Part shown: positions 15,599 through 26,063 of the stretch, one piece after another
Layout of the letters: the number at the start of each line of letters is the position of its first letter
Position numbering within the stretch: position 1 is the stretch's first letter
DNA from: JAAZNF01 sp964561025
Lineage (GTDB): Bacteria; Myxococcota; B64-G9
Reading direction: 5' to 3'
Assembly: GCA_964561025.1 (NCBI GenBank)
Contig: CAZLNM010000008.1
Coordinates: 1 to 64,000, forward strand
DNA: 64,000 nucleotides
Notes under the pieces: generated by a model
Told to the model about the DNA's origin: nothing
The model's input: only the letters and a program-made list of their open reading frames with translations
Databases searched by the model: none
Position numbers and translations under genes: made by a program

Positions 15599-16309
15599 TC
15601 ACGAATCTTGCTTCTGGCCCTGCACGACTTCCTTGTAGATCTCGCCCTCGGGAGGGGCGCTGCCCTGCTGCATGATCATGAGGCCGCGGATCTTGCGCTC
15701 GACCAGGGCCGCGTCCGGGGCATGGGGCGCAACTTTCAGGTATTGCTTGAGCGTCTCGATGGCTCCGGCAATGTCATCGGCCTGGTTCTGGGCATCGGCC
15801 AGGGCCTTGAGGATGTCGCCGGCGAAACCCACGGAGAGCTCGGAGGCCAGCGCGGCGCGGTAGTCGGAGATGGCCTTCTGAAGCAGCTCCTTGTCTCGCT
15901 TTCCCAGGCTCACCTGGGCGTACAGCCGGCCCCGGTTGTAGCGCGCCGCGGGGTAGTCCGCGCGCAGCTCGAGCGCCCGGTTGAGGTGCGAGAGGGCGGT
16001 CTCCCACTGGCCGCGCTCCATGTAGGCGTGCCCGAGCAGGTTGTGCACGGTCTCGAAGTCGGGCTTGGCTTCGAGCGCCTTCTTGAACTCCTCGATGGCC
16101 TCGGTGAGCAGCTCGGCCTTTTGGGCGCGATCCGTGGTGTGCAGGCGGCGGTTGAGCAAGAACTCGCCCTTCTCGCGGTGACGCACGGCCTCGTCGGGGA
16201 CGTACACCAGGCCCACGCCCTTCCCCCGGCCGCCGGTGAACATGAGCGCGGTCGCGGCCGCCCCCAGCAGGACGATGACCAGCGCGACCAGGATGGCTTT
16301 CTTGGACAT
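15599..16309 (-). CDS. Membrane-anchored TPR protein
   Basis: A 236-residue protein: one N-terminal helix (MSKKAILVALVIVLLGAAA) anchors it, and at least three tetratricopeptide repeats follow (for example EAIEEFKKALEAKPDFETVHNLLGHAYMERGQWETAL, shown here only by its position at about residues 68-105). TPR units mediate protein-protein contacts, probably in the periplasm. Start chosen at ATG 16309 to place the helix at the N-terminus; no ribosome-binding site is evident. The preceding lipoprotein gene ends 26 bp upstream, suggesting co-transcription. Function unknown. Confidence 0.7.
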   Translation of the reverse strand: MSKKAILVALVIVLLGAAATALMFTGGRGKGVGLVYVPDEAVRHREKGEFLLNRRLHTTDRAQKAELLTEAIEEFKKALEAKPDFETVHNLLGHAYMERGQWETALSHLNRALELRADYPAARYNRGRLYAQVSLGKRDKELLQKAISDYRAALASELSVGFAGDILKALADAQNQADDIAGAIETLKQYLKVAPHAPDAALVERKIRGLMIMQQGSAPPEGEIYKEVVQGQKQDS

Positions 16310-16335
16310 GGGCAGCGGTCGTCTTATGGCTCGGA

Positions 16336-16995
16336 TCAGAGAGGGGCGACCTTGAACGACAGGCCGATGGTGACAGAGCCCGCGAGCTGGCCGTTGGGGA
16401 CGGTGCGGGTCTTGGAGGTGTCCACGGTGATATCGGCCTTGCCGAGCAGGGCGAACTGCAGGCTGAGCAAGAAGCTGCTCAAGGTGTCGCGTCCGCCGGT
16501 GACGAAATTCACCTCGCCCGTCCCGGTGAACCCGGCCGCGATGGAGGGCAGCACGGCGATCTTCTTGGCGGAAGAGTGGTTGATGGAGGTGGCGCTCAGC
16601 GCGCCGATCCACAGCTCGGCGGCGGGGAGATCGAAGTTCAGGCTGTTCTGGGAGAGGGTGTAGCGCACGTACTTGATGGTGACCGCCTTCACCTTGTCGA
16701 GCTGATCCTTGTACTTCTGCAGGTCGGGGTTCTGCGAAAGATCGATGGCCTGGGCCGGCAGCTCCACGGTGAAGGTCTGGTTCAGGTTCACTCCCTGGGG
16801 GATCTCGCCACCCTGGAGCGTGCAGGAGCAAGCCTGCTCGATCTGGGAGCGGACCTGGCCCGCGTCGAGCGAGAAGGAGAACGTCTGATCCGGCACATCC
16901 ACCGTGACCGTCGCCTCGCTATCGAGGAGGCCGCAGCCGCCACAAGCCAGGACAAGGATAGCTACCAAGGACAACCACTTCGCGTTCGTTTTCAT
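16336..16995 (-). CDS. Hypothetical lipoprotein
   Basis: A 219-residue predicted lipoprotein: MKTNAKWLSLVAILVLACGG precedes the lipidated Cys (residue 21, lipobox ACGGC). The mature part is beta-rich with repeated QIDLSQNP- and FDLPAAELWIGAL-like segments, and ends VTIGLSFKVAPL. I recognise no family. Start chosen at ATG 16995, with GGAGG and 5-nt spacing; a start four codons earlier has no site. It probably shares a transcript with the TPR protein gene downstream. The 120 bp upstream hold no gene. Confidence 0.65.
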   Translation of the reverse strand: MKTNAKWLSLVAILVLACGGCGLLDSEATVTVDVPDQTFSFSLDAGQVRSQIEQACSCTLQGGEIPQGVNLNQTFTVELPAQAIDLSQNPDLQKYKDQLDKVKAVTIKYVRYTLSQNSLNFDLPAAELWIGALSATSINHSSAKKIAVLPSIAAGFTGTGEVNFVTGGRDTLSSFLLSLQFALLGKADITVDTSKTRTVPNGQLAGSVTIGLSFKVAPL

Positions 16996-17115
16996 GGATT
17001 CCTCCAAAATCGTGAAGGTCGGACAACCGGCTCATACTAAGGTTCCGTGGCTGTTTCTGTCAATGATGCATAACACATTGAAAAACAATCGGATATTCTT
17101 TGATCTGGCTGGAGA

Positions 17116-18135
17116 TTACAGACGCCCGAGCGCATTGACCGCCTGTTCGGCGAGGGTGTAAGGATCGGTCTTCTTGCCAAACAACTCCTCCACGATCTCG
17201 CGGATGTGGTCTTCGTGCATAAGGTACGACCAACCACGCTGGAGCAAGGTGCGCCGGAAGATCTCGAGAAATTCCCTTCGCAGACGAGCTTTTTGGAAGT
17301 CGATGTCCTTCATGGCCTCACGGTAGGCAGCCTGGTGTTCCAGCATGGCCTCCAGCAGGTTGTCCAGCCCTTCTCCCGTGAGTCCCACCGTCTTCACTAT
17401 CCGTGGACGCCAGCCGCGGGGTCCCAGACGGCGCATGGGCCCGGAGAAGTCCTTCCTGGCTTGACTCTCGTGGCTGCGCCCGTCCTCCGGCGCCTCGACC
17501 GATGAGCCCAGATCGAGCATCATCTGAAGCTCCCGGACCGTCCGATCCGCTCCGTCACGATCGGCCTTGTTCACCACGAAGACGTCCGCGATCTCGAGGA
17601 TGCCCGCCTTGATGGCCTGGATCTCGTCCCCCATGCCCGGCGCCATGACCACCAGGGTGGTGTGCGCCAGATTCTGGATCTCCACCTCGTCCTGGCCCAC
17701 GCCCACGGTCTCCACCAGGATGACGTCCCAACCCATGGCGTCGAGCGCATGGACCACGTCGGCGGTGGTGCTGGCCAGCCCGCCCAGATGACCCCTGGTC
17801 GCGAAACTTCGGATGAACACCCCCTCGTCCAGGGCGTGCTGCTGCATGCGGATGCGGTCGCCCAGGATGGCGCCACCGGAGAATGGGCTGCTGGGGTCGA
17901 CCGCCACCACCGCAACGGTCTGGCCCCGGGCGCGCACCTCGTGGATGAGCTGATCCACCAGGGTGCTCTTGCCCGCTCCGGGGTTGCCGGTGATTCCGAC
18001 CAGCCAGGCGTTCCCGGCGTGAGGGTAGAGCTGCTTGAGAAGCGCGCGTGCCTCGGGCAACCCGTCGTCGAGCCAACGCATCAGGCGGGCACAGGCGCGG
18101 ACTTCGCGGGCGCGGAGAGCCTCGAGCGAGATCAT
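17116..18135 (-). CDS. meaB: MeaB/ArgK-type G3E P-loop GTPase (B12-mutase chaperone)
   Basis: A 339-residue GTPase: Walker A G50-NPGAGKS, switch segment DPSSPFSGGAILGDRIRM, D/ETVGVGQDE and the base-recognition NKAD. MeaB proteins gate delivery of adenosylcobalamin to the mutase and protect it from inactivation. It ends the operon that encodes the mutase subunits and cobalamin adenosyltransferase. The ATG overlaps the stop of the four-helix-bundle gene as ATGA, so translation is coupled. A 25-residue insert (SSVEAPEDGRSHESQARKDF) after the NKAD region may be a species-specific loop. Confidence 0.9.
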   Translation of the reverse strand: MISLEALRAREVRACARLMRWLDDGLPEARALLKQLYPHAGNAWLVGITGNPGAGKSTLVDQLIHEVRARGQTVAVVAVDPSSPFSGGAILGDRIRMQQHALDEGVFIRSFATRGHLGGLASTTADVVHALDAMGWDVILVETVGVGQDEVEIQNLAHTTLVVMAPGMGDEIQAIKAGILEIADVFVVNKADRDGADRTVRELQMMLDLGSSVEAPEDGRSHESQARKDFSGPMRRLGPRGWRPRIVKTVGLTGEGLDNLLEAMLEHQAAYREAMKDIDFQKARLRREFLEIFRRTLLQRGWSYLMHEDHIREIVEELFGKKTDPYTLAEQAVNALGRL

Positions 18136-18764
18136 GGAGCCGGGGCCGCTCCTTCCCCGCCGGAAGGCTTCTGCCTGGCAAGCTGTCCCAGGAACCGGTT
18201 CACCTCGACGACCACCGCGTCGGCGTCGGCGCGCAGCCTGGAGAGGTCTTTCTCCTCCGCCAGCCCGAGCTCGCCGAGCTGCTGTAGGTGGTCTTGAACG
18301 CTCATGAGCGCCATACGGCTCTCCAGGGCTCCCCCGACCCCGGAACGGAACGTCCCTCCGCCGAAACCGGCGGCCAACGAGGCGGTGATGGTCGTGGCGT
18401 TGTGCTTGATCCGCTGGACCAGGTTCTGCTTTTCGCTCTCCGGCAACCGGTTGGCCAGACGATAGAGCTCGTTGCGCAAGGCGCGGCCCAACCGGTGAGC
18501 CGGAATGTCGCTGAAGCTGGCGTACCCGCCGAGGCCTTTCCCGCTCAACGCCGCCTCGCGCAGGGCCCGGTCCTCGGCGGGCTCGGTCACGGGAGCCGAT
18601 CGTGCCGCCGCGGGTCTCGCCGGAGGGGTGTCTCCGCCCATCGGCCGTTCCCGCTCTTCATGACCGCGGCGCAACATCACCCGGCCGCGGCGTTCGTCGT
18701 CACCATCCCGTTCCCTGCCCCGGCGCGGGGGACGGCGCTGCGGAAAATCCGTGTTCTTGGTCAC
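18132..18764 (-). CDS. Four-helix-bundle protein (IVP/TIGR02436-like) with disordered Arg-rich N-terminus
   Basis: A 210-residue protein. Residues 1-65 are Arg/Asp/Pro-rich and likely disordered. Residues 85-200 have the pattern LYRLANRLPESEKQNLVQ...ASLAAGFGGG...LMSVQDHLQQLGELGL of the four-helix-bundle family often found in 23S rRNA intervening sequences. Starting codon is GTG at 18764 with GAGG 6 nt upstream. It lies between the mutase small subunit and meaB and overlaps meaB by 4 bp. Family members are rarely reported in B12 operons; a structural or RNA-binding accessory role is possible but unproven. Confidence 0.65.
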   Translation of the reverse strand: MTKNTDFPQRRPPRRGRERDGDDERRGRVMLRRGHEERERPMGGDTPPARPAAARSAPVTEPAEDRALREAALSGKGLGGYASFSDIPAHRLGRALRNELYRLANRLPESEKQNLVQRIKHNATTITASLAAGFGGGTFRSGVGGALESRMALMSVQDHLQQLGELGLAEEKDLSRLRADADAVVVEVNRFLGQLARQKPSGGEGAAPAP

Positions 18765-18780
18765 TTGGGGCCTCGGGCTT

Positions 18781-19185
18781 TCAACGGGGTTTGATGTTCT
18801 CGCGGATCCATTTCACGATGTTCTCGGTGGAGGTGCCGGGGGTGAAGATCTGGTGCACCCCCTGCTCGCGCAGGCGGGGGATGTCGTCGTCCGGGATGAT
18901 CCCGCCCCCGAACACCACGATGTCCGCTCCGCCTTTCTGGCGCAGGCCTTCCACCACCGCCGGCATGAGCACGTTGTGGGCGCCGCTCATGATGGACAGC
19001 CCCACCGCGTCCACGTCCTCCTGGATGGCGGTGGCGACGATCATCTCCGGGGTCTGGTGCAGCCCGGTATAGATGACCTCCATGCCCGCGTCCCGCAGGC
19101 TGCGCGCCACCACCTTGGCGCCTCGATCGTGCCCGTCCAACCCCGGTTTGGCGATCAGGATGCGAAGCTTCCTCTCCTCGGTCAT
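18781..19185 (-). CDS. icmB: B12-binding small subunit of acyl-CoA mutase (IcmB-like)
   Basis: A 134-residue stand-alone cobalamin-binding domain. The DxHxxG motif (D17-G-H19-D-R-G22) supplies the lower axial His ligand; GLSIMSGAH and VFGGGIIPDDD are the remaining corrinoid contacts. The size matches IcmB (about 136) of isobutyryl-CoA mutase. The large subunit is encoded 35 bp upstream, and its F/Q substrate residues favour IcmA. Small subunits alone do not discriminate substrates. ATG at 19185 follows GGAGGAG. Confidence 0.85.
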   Translation of the reverse strand: MTEERKLRILIAKPGLDGHDRGAKVVARSLRDAGMEVIYTGLHQTPEMIVATAIQEDVDAVGLSIMSGAHNVLMPAVVEGLRQKGGADIVVFGGGIIPDDDIPRLREQGVHQIFTPGTSTENIVKWIRENIKPR

Positions 19186-19220
19186 GGCTCCTCCATGGCT
19201 CTCGCCGGCAATGGGCCGGC

Positions 19221-20903
<1,683 letters not shown>

Positions 20904-20913
20904 ATCAAACTCC

Positions 20914-21456
20914 TCAGCGTTCGATCCCTACCCGGGCCAGGATGCCACGCTCGTAGTAGTGCTTGACCAGCTTCATCTCGGTGACGAGATCGGCGGCGGC
21001 GATCACCTCGGGGTGGGCACCACGTCCCGTGAGCACCAGCTCCACCTCGGGCGGCTTGCTGCGGATGAGATCCAGCACATCCCGAAGCTCGACAAGGTTG
21101 AAATCCAAGGCCACGTTGATCTCGTCCAGGATCACGATGTCGTGCTGGTTTTCGGAGAGGATCTTGCGGGCCAGCTTGATACCGTCCTGGGCCCACTTGA
21201 TGTCGATGGGGTCCGGGTTCTTCTTGGAGACGAAGGTCTCCCGCCCCATCTCGCGCACTTCAAGGAACGGCGCAAGGCGCCGGGCGATCTCGAGCTCGCC
21301 GTACTCGATGTTGCCCTTCATGAACAGGATCATGAAGGTCTTCAGGTTGTGCCCCGCCGCCCGGCATGCCAGCCCCAGCGCGGCGGTGGTCTTTCCCTTG
21401 CCGTCGCCGGTGTAGACGTGGACGTACCCTTTGTCGAGCCGCATCGCGCCGGACAT
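20914..21456 (-). CDS. cobO: Cob(I)alamin adenosyltransferase, CobA/BtuR/CobO type
   Basis: A 180-residue ATP:corrinoid adenosyltransferase with P-loop G17-DGKGKTT and the family segments FMKGNIEYGE, VILDEIN and VLTGRGAHPEVI. It makes adenosylcobalamin, the cofactor of the mutase encoded 10 bp downstream. The 5' end lies 3 bp from the acyl-CoA dehydrogenase stop, with an SD-like GAGG; ATG 21456 chosen, with an internal ATG (residue 5) possible. In this context it most likely serves cofactor supply and repair rather than de novo synthesis; no other cob genes are seen. Confidence 0.9.
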   Translation of the reverse strand: MSGAMRLDKGYVHVYTGDGKGKTTAALGLACRAAGHNLKTFMILFMKGNIEYGELEIARRLAPFLEVREMGRETFVSKKNPDPIDIKWAQDGIKLARKILSENQHDIVILDEINVALDFNLVELRDVLDLIRSKPPEVELVLTGRGAHPEVIAAADLVTEMKLVKHYYERGILARVGIER

Positions 21457-21459
21457 CCC

Positions 21460-22605
21460 TCACTCCTCCAGCAGCGAGCGGGCGATCACCATGCGCTGGA
21501 TCTCGCTGGCGCCTTCGTAGATGGTGGTGACCCGGCAATCACGGAAGAAGCGCTCCACCGGGTATTCGTCCACGTAGCCGTAGCCGCCGTGCACCTGCAC
21601 CGCCCGCGAGCACACCCGGTTGGCGGCCTCGGTGGCGAAGAGCTTGGCCATGGAGGCCTCGCGGGTGAACGGCCGATCCAGCTCCTTCAGGCGGGCCGCC
21701 CGCAAGATGAGCAGCCGCGCCGCGTCCAGCTCGGTCGCCGAGTCGGCCAGCATCCACTGGATGGCCTGGTGATCGGCCAGCCGCTGGCCGAAGGTCTTGC
21801 GCTCCTTGGCGTAGTCTATCGCCGCCTGAAGCGCCGCGCTGCCGATGCCGATGGCCATGGCGCCGACCCCCAGCCGGCCGCCATCGAGCGCGACCATGGC
21901 GATGCGGAAGCCGCGGTTCTCCTCGCCCAGCAGGGCGTCCGGCGGGAGCTTCATCCCGTCGAAGGTGAGCGAGACGGTGTTCGAGGCGCGCTGGCCCATC
22001 TTGCGCTCCTCGCGGCCGACGATCAGCCCGGGGGTGCCCGCCGGCACCAGGAAGGCGGAGATGCCCTTGGCCCCCGGCCCGCCGGTGCGAGCCCAGGCCA
22101 CGTGCACGCCGGCCACCGCGCCGGAGGTGATGAACTGCTTGGTGCCGTCGAGGATCCAGCCGCCGTCCGGCGTCCGGCGGGCGGTGGTGGCCAGCGAGGC
22201 CGCGTCGGAGCCGCAGCCGGGCTCGGTGAGCGCGAAGGCGCCGGCCAGGTACTCGCCGGAGACCAGCTTGGGCACGTGGGCCCGGATCTGCTCCTCGGTG
22301 CCGAACTTGCAGATGATCTCGGCCACCATGTTGGTCACGCCGGTGGTCACCGTGGTCGAGGAGCAGGCGGCGCCGAGCTCCATCATGGCCAGCACGTAGG
22401 CCACCACGCCCGCCTCGGTGCCGCCGAAACGCTCGGGGACGTTCACCCCCATGAGCCCCAGCCCGGCCATCTTTTGCAAAAGCTCGGCCGGGAACTCGCC
22501 CTTGCGCTCCCGTTCGGTGGCGCCCGGGAGGAGCTCGCTGCGGGCGAAGTCGCGGGCGGTCTGCTGGATGAGCTTCTGCGTCTCGGAAAGCTCGAAATCG
22601 ATCAC
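21460..22605 (-). CDS. Acyl-CoA dehydrogenase (short-chain type)
   Basis: A 381-residue FAD-dependent dehydrogenase. Signatures: ALTEPGCGSDAAS (FAD/acyl contacts), FITSG, the C-terminal FAD segment QVHGGYGYVDEYPVERFFRD, and catalytic E364 in IYEGASEIQR. It oxidises a saturated acyl-CoA to the 2-enoyl-CoA, passing electrons to ETF. Butyryl- or isobutyryl-CoA substrates are inferred from the operon. The start is GTG 22605, two bases after the stop of the hydroxyacyl-CoA dehydrogenase, with GAGG about 8 nt upstream. Confidence 0.85.
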   Translation of the reverse strand: MIDFELSETQKLIQQTARDFARSELLPGATERERKGEFPAELLQKMAGLGLMGVNVPERFGGTEAGVVAYVLAMMELGAACSSTTVTTGVTNMVAEIICKFGTEEQIRAHVPKLVSGEYLAGAFALTEPGCGSDAASLATTARRTPDGGWILDGTKQFITSGAVAGVHVAWARTGGPGAKGISAFLVPAGTPGLIVGREERKMGQRASNTVSLTFDGMKLPPDALLGEENRGFRIAMVALDGGRLGVGAMAIGIGSAALQAAIDYAKERKTFGQRLADHQAIQWMLADSATELDAARLLILRAARLKELDRPFTREASMAKLFATEAANRVCSRAVQVHGGYGYVDEYPVERFFRDCRVTTIYEGASEIQRMVIARSLLEE

Positions 22606-22607
22606 GG

Positions 22608-23459
<852 letters not shown>

Positions 23460-23510
23460 GAGAACCTCCCGGCGGTAACACGCCGAAGTCCCTATAAAAC
23501 AGCCGGTGGT

Positions 23511-23539
23511 TGCGTACCAGTTTTACTCGAGGTTGTCAA
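23511..23539 (-). promoter_or_regulatory. Candidate sigma-70 promoter of the mutase operon
   Basis: On the minus strand TTGACA (23539-23534) is followed after 17 nt by TACGCA (23516-23511), about 50 nt upstream of hbd. The -35 is perfect and the -10 weak. An AT-rich TATAGG nearer to the gene (about 23496) is an alternative -10. Confidence 0.35.
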
Positions 23540-23598
23540 CGCGCGGCCGGGCCGCTTCGCCTGCAGCCGGCGGAGAACTGGAAGTCGGATTTGCCTTG

Positions 23599-23613
23599 GT
23601 GTATTCGTTACAC
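23599..23613 (+). promoter_or_regulatory. Short dyad upstream of the polyphosphate operon
   Basis: GTGTATTCGTTACAC is a perfect GTGTA/TACAC inverted repeat with a 5-nt centre, in the 235-bp gap between the divergent hbd and CHAD genes. A convincing -35/-10 pair for the plus strand was not found. Confidence 0.25.
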
Positions 23614-23694
23614 GGTTGTCACTTCGACGACACAGGGAACAGGTATAGCTTGCGCGGTAAACGATTGCAGGCCCAACCCGAGGAGCCTTCGGCC

Positions 23695-24663
23695 TTGACC
23701 AACGCCTGCCCATCCAGGATCACGCTGGAGCTGGGTTTTTCCGCCGCGAAACGCCACCTGGAGGCGCTCGCGCGCTGCAACGAGGGCCTCCGGCGCGCCG
23801 GCGACATCGAGGATGTCCATCAGGCGCGGGTCGCCCTGCGGCGGCTGCGCTCGGTCCTCGATCTCCTTCGGCCGCAGGTCGGCAAGGGGATCTCGCCCCT
23901 CGAGCGCCGCGCCAAGAAGCTCCTCGGCGTGCTCGGGCCGGTGCGCGACCTCGACGTCCAGATCGATTTTCTGACACGCGACCTGAAGAGCCAGAAAGAG
24001 CCGGCGTACCGGCCCGGCATCCGCAGGCTCTTGCTCCGGCTGAAGAACCGGCGGGCCGAGCTGCAGGGCTCCGTCGAAGAGCTCTACACGACCTCCGCTA
24101 TTGGAGAGCTTGCCAGGCGAACGCAACGAGCGCTGGAATCATGGGCTGCGCGAAAGCAGGAAAGCTGGATCCTGTACCCCTTCCTCCTGCCCTATCTCGA
24201 GGACTTGCTGGCCTTCGAGGAGTTCATCCACCAGGCGGAGGCCGTCGAGCCGCTGCACAAGGCACGCATCGCCGCGAAGAGGCTCCGCTACGCGCTGGAG
24301 ATTGTCTTGCCCGTCGATCCCTCGGCGCTTTCCAGGCCCGTCAAGGAGTTCAAGAGGCTGCAGGATCTTTTGGGAGACATCCACGACTGCGACGTGTGGG
24401 CCACGACCATCCGCGATTTCTTGGCCCGGGAGCCGGTGAAGATGCTGGAGTTTCTCGGCCACGATCGGGGCATGCGGCGTATGGTGCCAGGTTGCGAAAA
24501 CCTGCTTCTACGGCTTTCGAAAAAGCGGGACCGCCTCCACCGCATGCTCATGAGGTCCTGGAATCGCTTGCAGAAGCAGGACTTCTGGGGAGAGCTGGGA
24601 ACGAGGCTCCAAAGAGTCCTACAACAAGGCCCCGGCGAGGCTTCACCAGGCGGCATGCGATGA
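23695..24663 (+). CDS. CHAD-domain protein, first gene of polyphosphate operon
   Basis: A 322-residue protein of two CHAD helical repeats. Basic helices VHQARVALRRLRSVLDLL (about 41-58) and LHKARIAAKRLRYALEIV (about 188-205) carry the conserved His and Lys/Arg residues that bind polyphosphate in this family. Start chosen at TTG 23695, with AGGAG at 23681-23685; the frame stays open 63 codons upstream but shows no family similarity there. It overlaps the phosphoesterase-HD gene by ATGA, and PPK2 and PPK1 genes follow. It likely targets proteins to, or buffers, polyphosphate granules (inference from family and neighbours). Confidence 0.8.
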   Translation: MTNACPSRITLELGFSAAKRHLEALARCNEGLRRAGDIEDVHQARVALRRLRSVLDLLRPQVGKGISPLERRAKKLLGVLGPVRDLDVQIDFLTRDLKSQKEPAYRPGIRRLLLRLKNRRAELQGSVEELYTTSAIGELARRTQRALESWAARKQESWILYPFLLPYLEDLLAFEEFIHQAEAVEPLHKARIAAKRLRYALEIVLPVDPSALSRPVKEFKRLQDLLGDIHDCDVWATTIRDFLAREPVKMLEFLGHDRGMRRMVPGCENLLLRLSKKRDRLHRMLMRSWNRLQKQDFWGELGTRLQRVLQQGPGEASPGGMR

Positions 24664-26060
24664 AGGTCGGGTTGATCTCCGATGTCCACGGGAATCTCCA
24701 CGCGCTCGAGGCGGTGCTAAAAAGGCTCGAGCGCATGAAGGTCTCGGCCATCTGGAACCTCGGCGACGCGACCGGATACGGCGCCAAACCCGAGGAGGTT
24801 GTCCAGCTTCTCAAGAATCGCGGCGTGGTCAGCATCCTTGGCAACTACGACCGCAAGGTGCTTCAGTTTGCCCAAAATGGTCTCGACCAACCCAAGAAGT
24901 CATTGAAACGCCTTGCCTTTCGCTATGCCCTCCGCTCGCTGTCCCGCGCCAGCCGGGCCTATCTTGGCTCCCTGCCCCATTCTCTGCGGCTCAAGATCGC
25001 AGGGGTCCAGGTCCTGCTGGTCCACGGCAGCCCCGATTCCGACGAGGAGCACCTCACCGCCGAAACTCTGTCGGAGCACCTCGCACGGCTGGCCCGCCCG
25101 CTGGGCGTCGATTTGATAGCCTGCGGCCACTCGCACCGCGCCTTCCTTCGGCGGGTGGGGCGCACCTGGTTCGTAAACCCCGGTAGCGTGGGCCGGCCGG
25201 ATGACGGTGACCCCCGGGCGTCCTGCGCCGTGCTCGACTTCTCGGGCGGCAAGGTGCGGGCCCGTCTGCTGCGAATCTCCTACGACGTGCCGGGCGCCAT
25301 CACCGCGCTGCGAGAGGCGGGTTTGCCGGAGGCCTTTGGCGAGATGCTGCGCTCGGGACGATCCCTGGACGACGTTTTGCAGGCAAAGGCCGCACCGGCG
25401 GCCACGGAGATTTCCGAAAAGGCCTTGCGGCGCCTCCGGCCGGCCGTCCTGGACGTCGTCCGGCGGCTGCCCCTGGACATCGCCCACTCCGAGCAGGTGG
25501 CCGCGCTTTCATTGCGGTTGTTCGACCAGCTCCGGCGTTTCACCCGCCTCACCCCCACCGACAGGATGCTGCTGTTCGCGGCCGCCATGCTGCACGACAT
25601 CGGCTGGGTGCGCGGCGACCGGGGCCATCACAAGCACTCGCTCGAGATGATTCTGGAATTGAAAGAGTTGCCCCTGCCCGCCGAGCTGCGCGCCCTGGTG
25701 GCGAACACCGCGCGTTACCATCGGCGGGCGCTTCCCAGCCTCAAGCACCGGCACTTCGCGGCCCTGGCTCCGGCGCAGCGGGAGCGGGTGTCCTGGCTGG
25801 GCGCCATCCTGCGCTTCGCGGACGGGTTGGATTGCACCCATCGCCAGCGACTGCGCGACGTGCGCATCCGCGCCGGCAAGCTGGCCATCCGGGTGGATCT
25901 GTGCTACCGCAGGCCGGCCCGCCTGGAGGCTCTGATGGGCAAGGAGAAGGGCGAGTGGCTGCGGTTGCTGCTGCGCCGCAACCTCGATCTCCGTCTGGTG
26001 CCCGCCAGGGGCCTGCGGGCCATGGGAACGCTGGCCGAGGTCACGGAACGAAGGAGCTGA
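24660..26060 (+). CDS. Metallophosphoesterase fused to Ppx-type HD domain
   Basis: A 466-residue two-domain protein. Residues 1 to about 205 form a YfcE/MJ0936-like calcineurin fold with all metal motifs: D8-x-H10, G35-D36, G61-N-Y-D64, H122, and G156-H-S-H159. Residues about 255-420 resemble the C-terminal HD domain of exopolyphosphatases (Ppx): HSEQVAALSLRLFDQL, H312-D313, H323-H-K-H326, RYHRRALP with H354, and LRFADGLD. The actin-like catalytic domain of Ppx is absent. In an operon with CHAD, PPK2 and PPK1, the protein is a candidate polyphosphate or nucleotide phosphohydrolase or regulator; the activity of the HD part is unknown. The start overlaps the CHAD stop as ATGA. Confidence 0.8.
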   Translation: MKVGLISDVHGNLHALEAVLKRLERMKVSAIWNLGDATGYGAKPEEVVQLLKNRGVVSILGNYDRKVLQFAQNGLDQPKKSLKRLAFRYALRSLSRASRAYLGSLPHSLRLKIAGVQVLLVHGSPDSDEEHLTAETLSEHLARLARPLGVDLIACGHSHRAFLRRVGRTWFVNPGSVGRPDDGDPRASCAVLDFSGGKVRARLLRISYDVPGAITALREAGLPEAFGEMLRSGRSLDDVLQAKAAPAATEISEKALRRLRPAVLDVVRRLPLDIAHSEQVAALSLRLFDQLRRFTRLTPTDRMLLFAAAMLHDIGWVRGDRGHHKHSLEMILELKELPLPAELRALVANTARYHRRALPSLKHRHFAALAPAQRERVSWLGAILRFADGLDCTHRQRLRDVRIRAGKLAIRVDLCYRRPARLEALMGKEKGEWLRLLLRRNLDLRLVPARGLRAMGTLAEVTERRS

Positions 26061-26063
26061 GAC

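Noticed and set aside
23616..23649. TTGTCA / TATAGC promoter for the polyphosphate operon
   Set aside because: The spacer is 22 nt, too long for a sigma-70 promoter.
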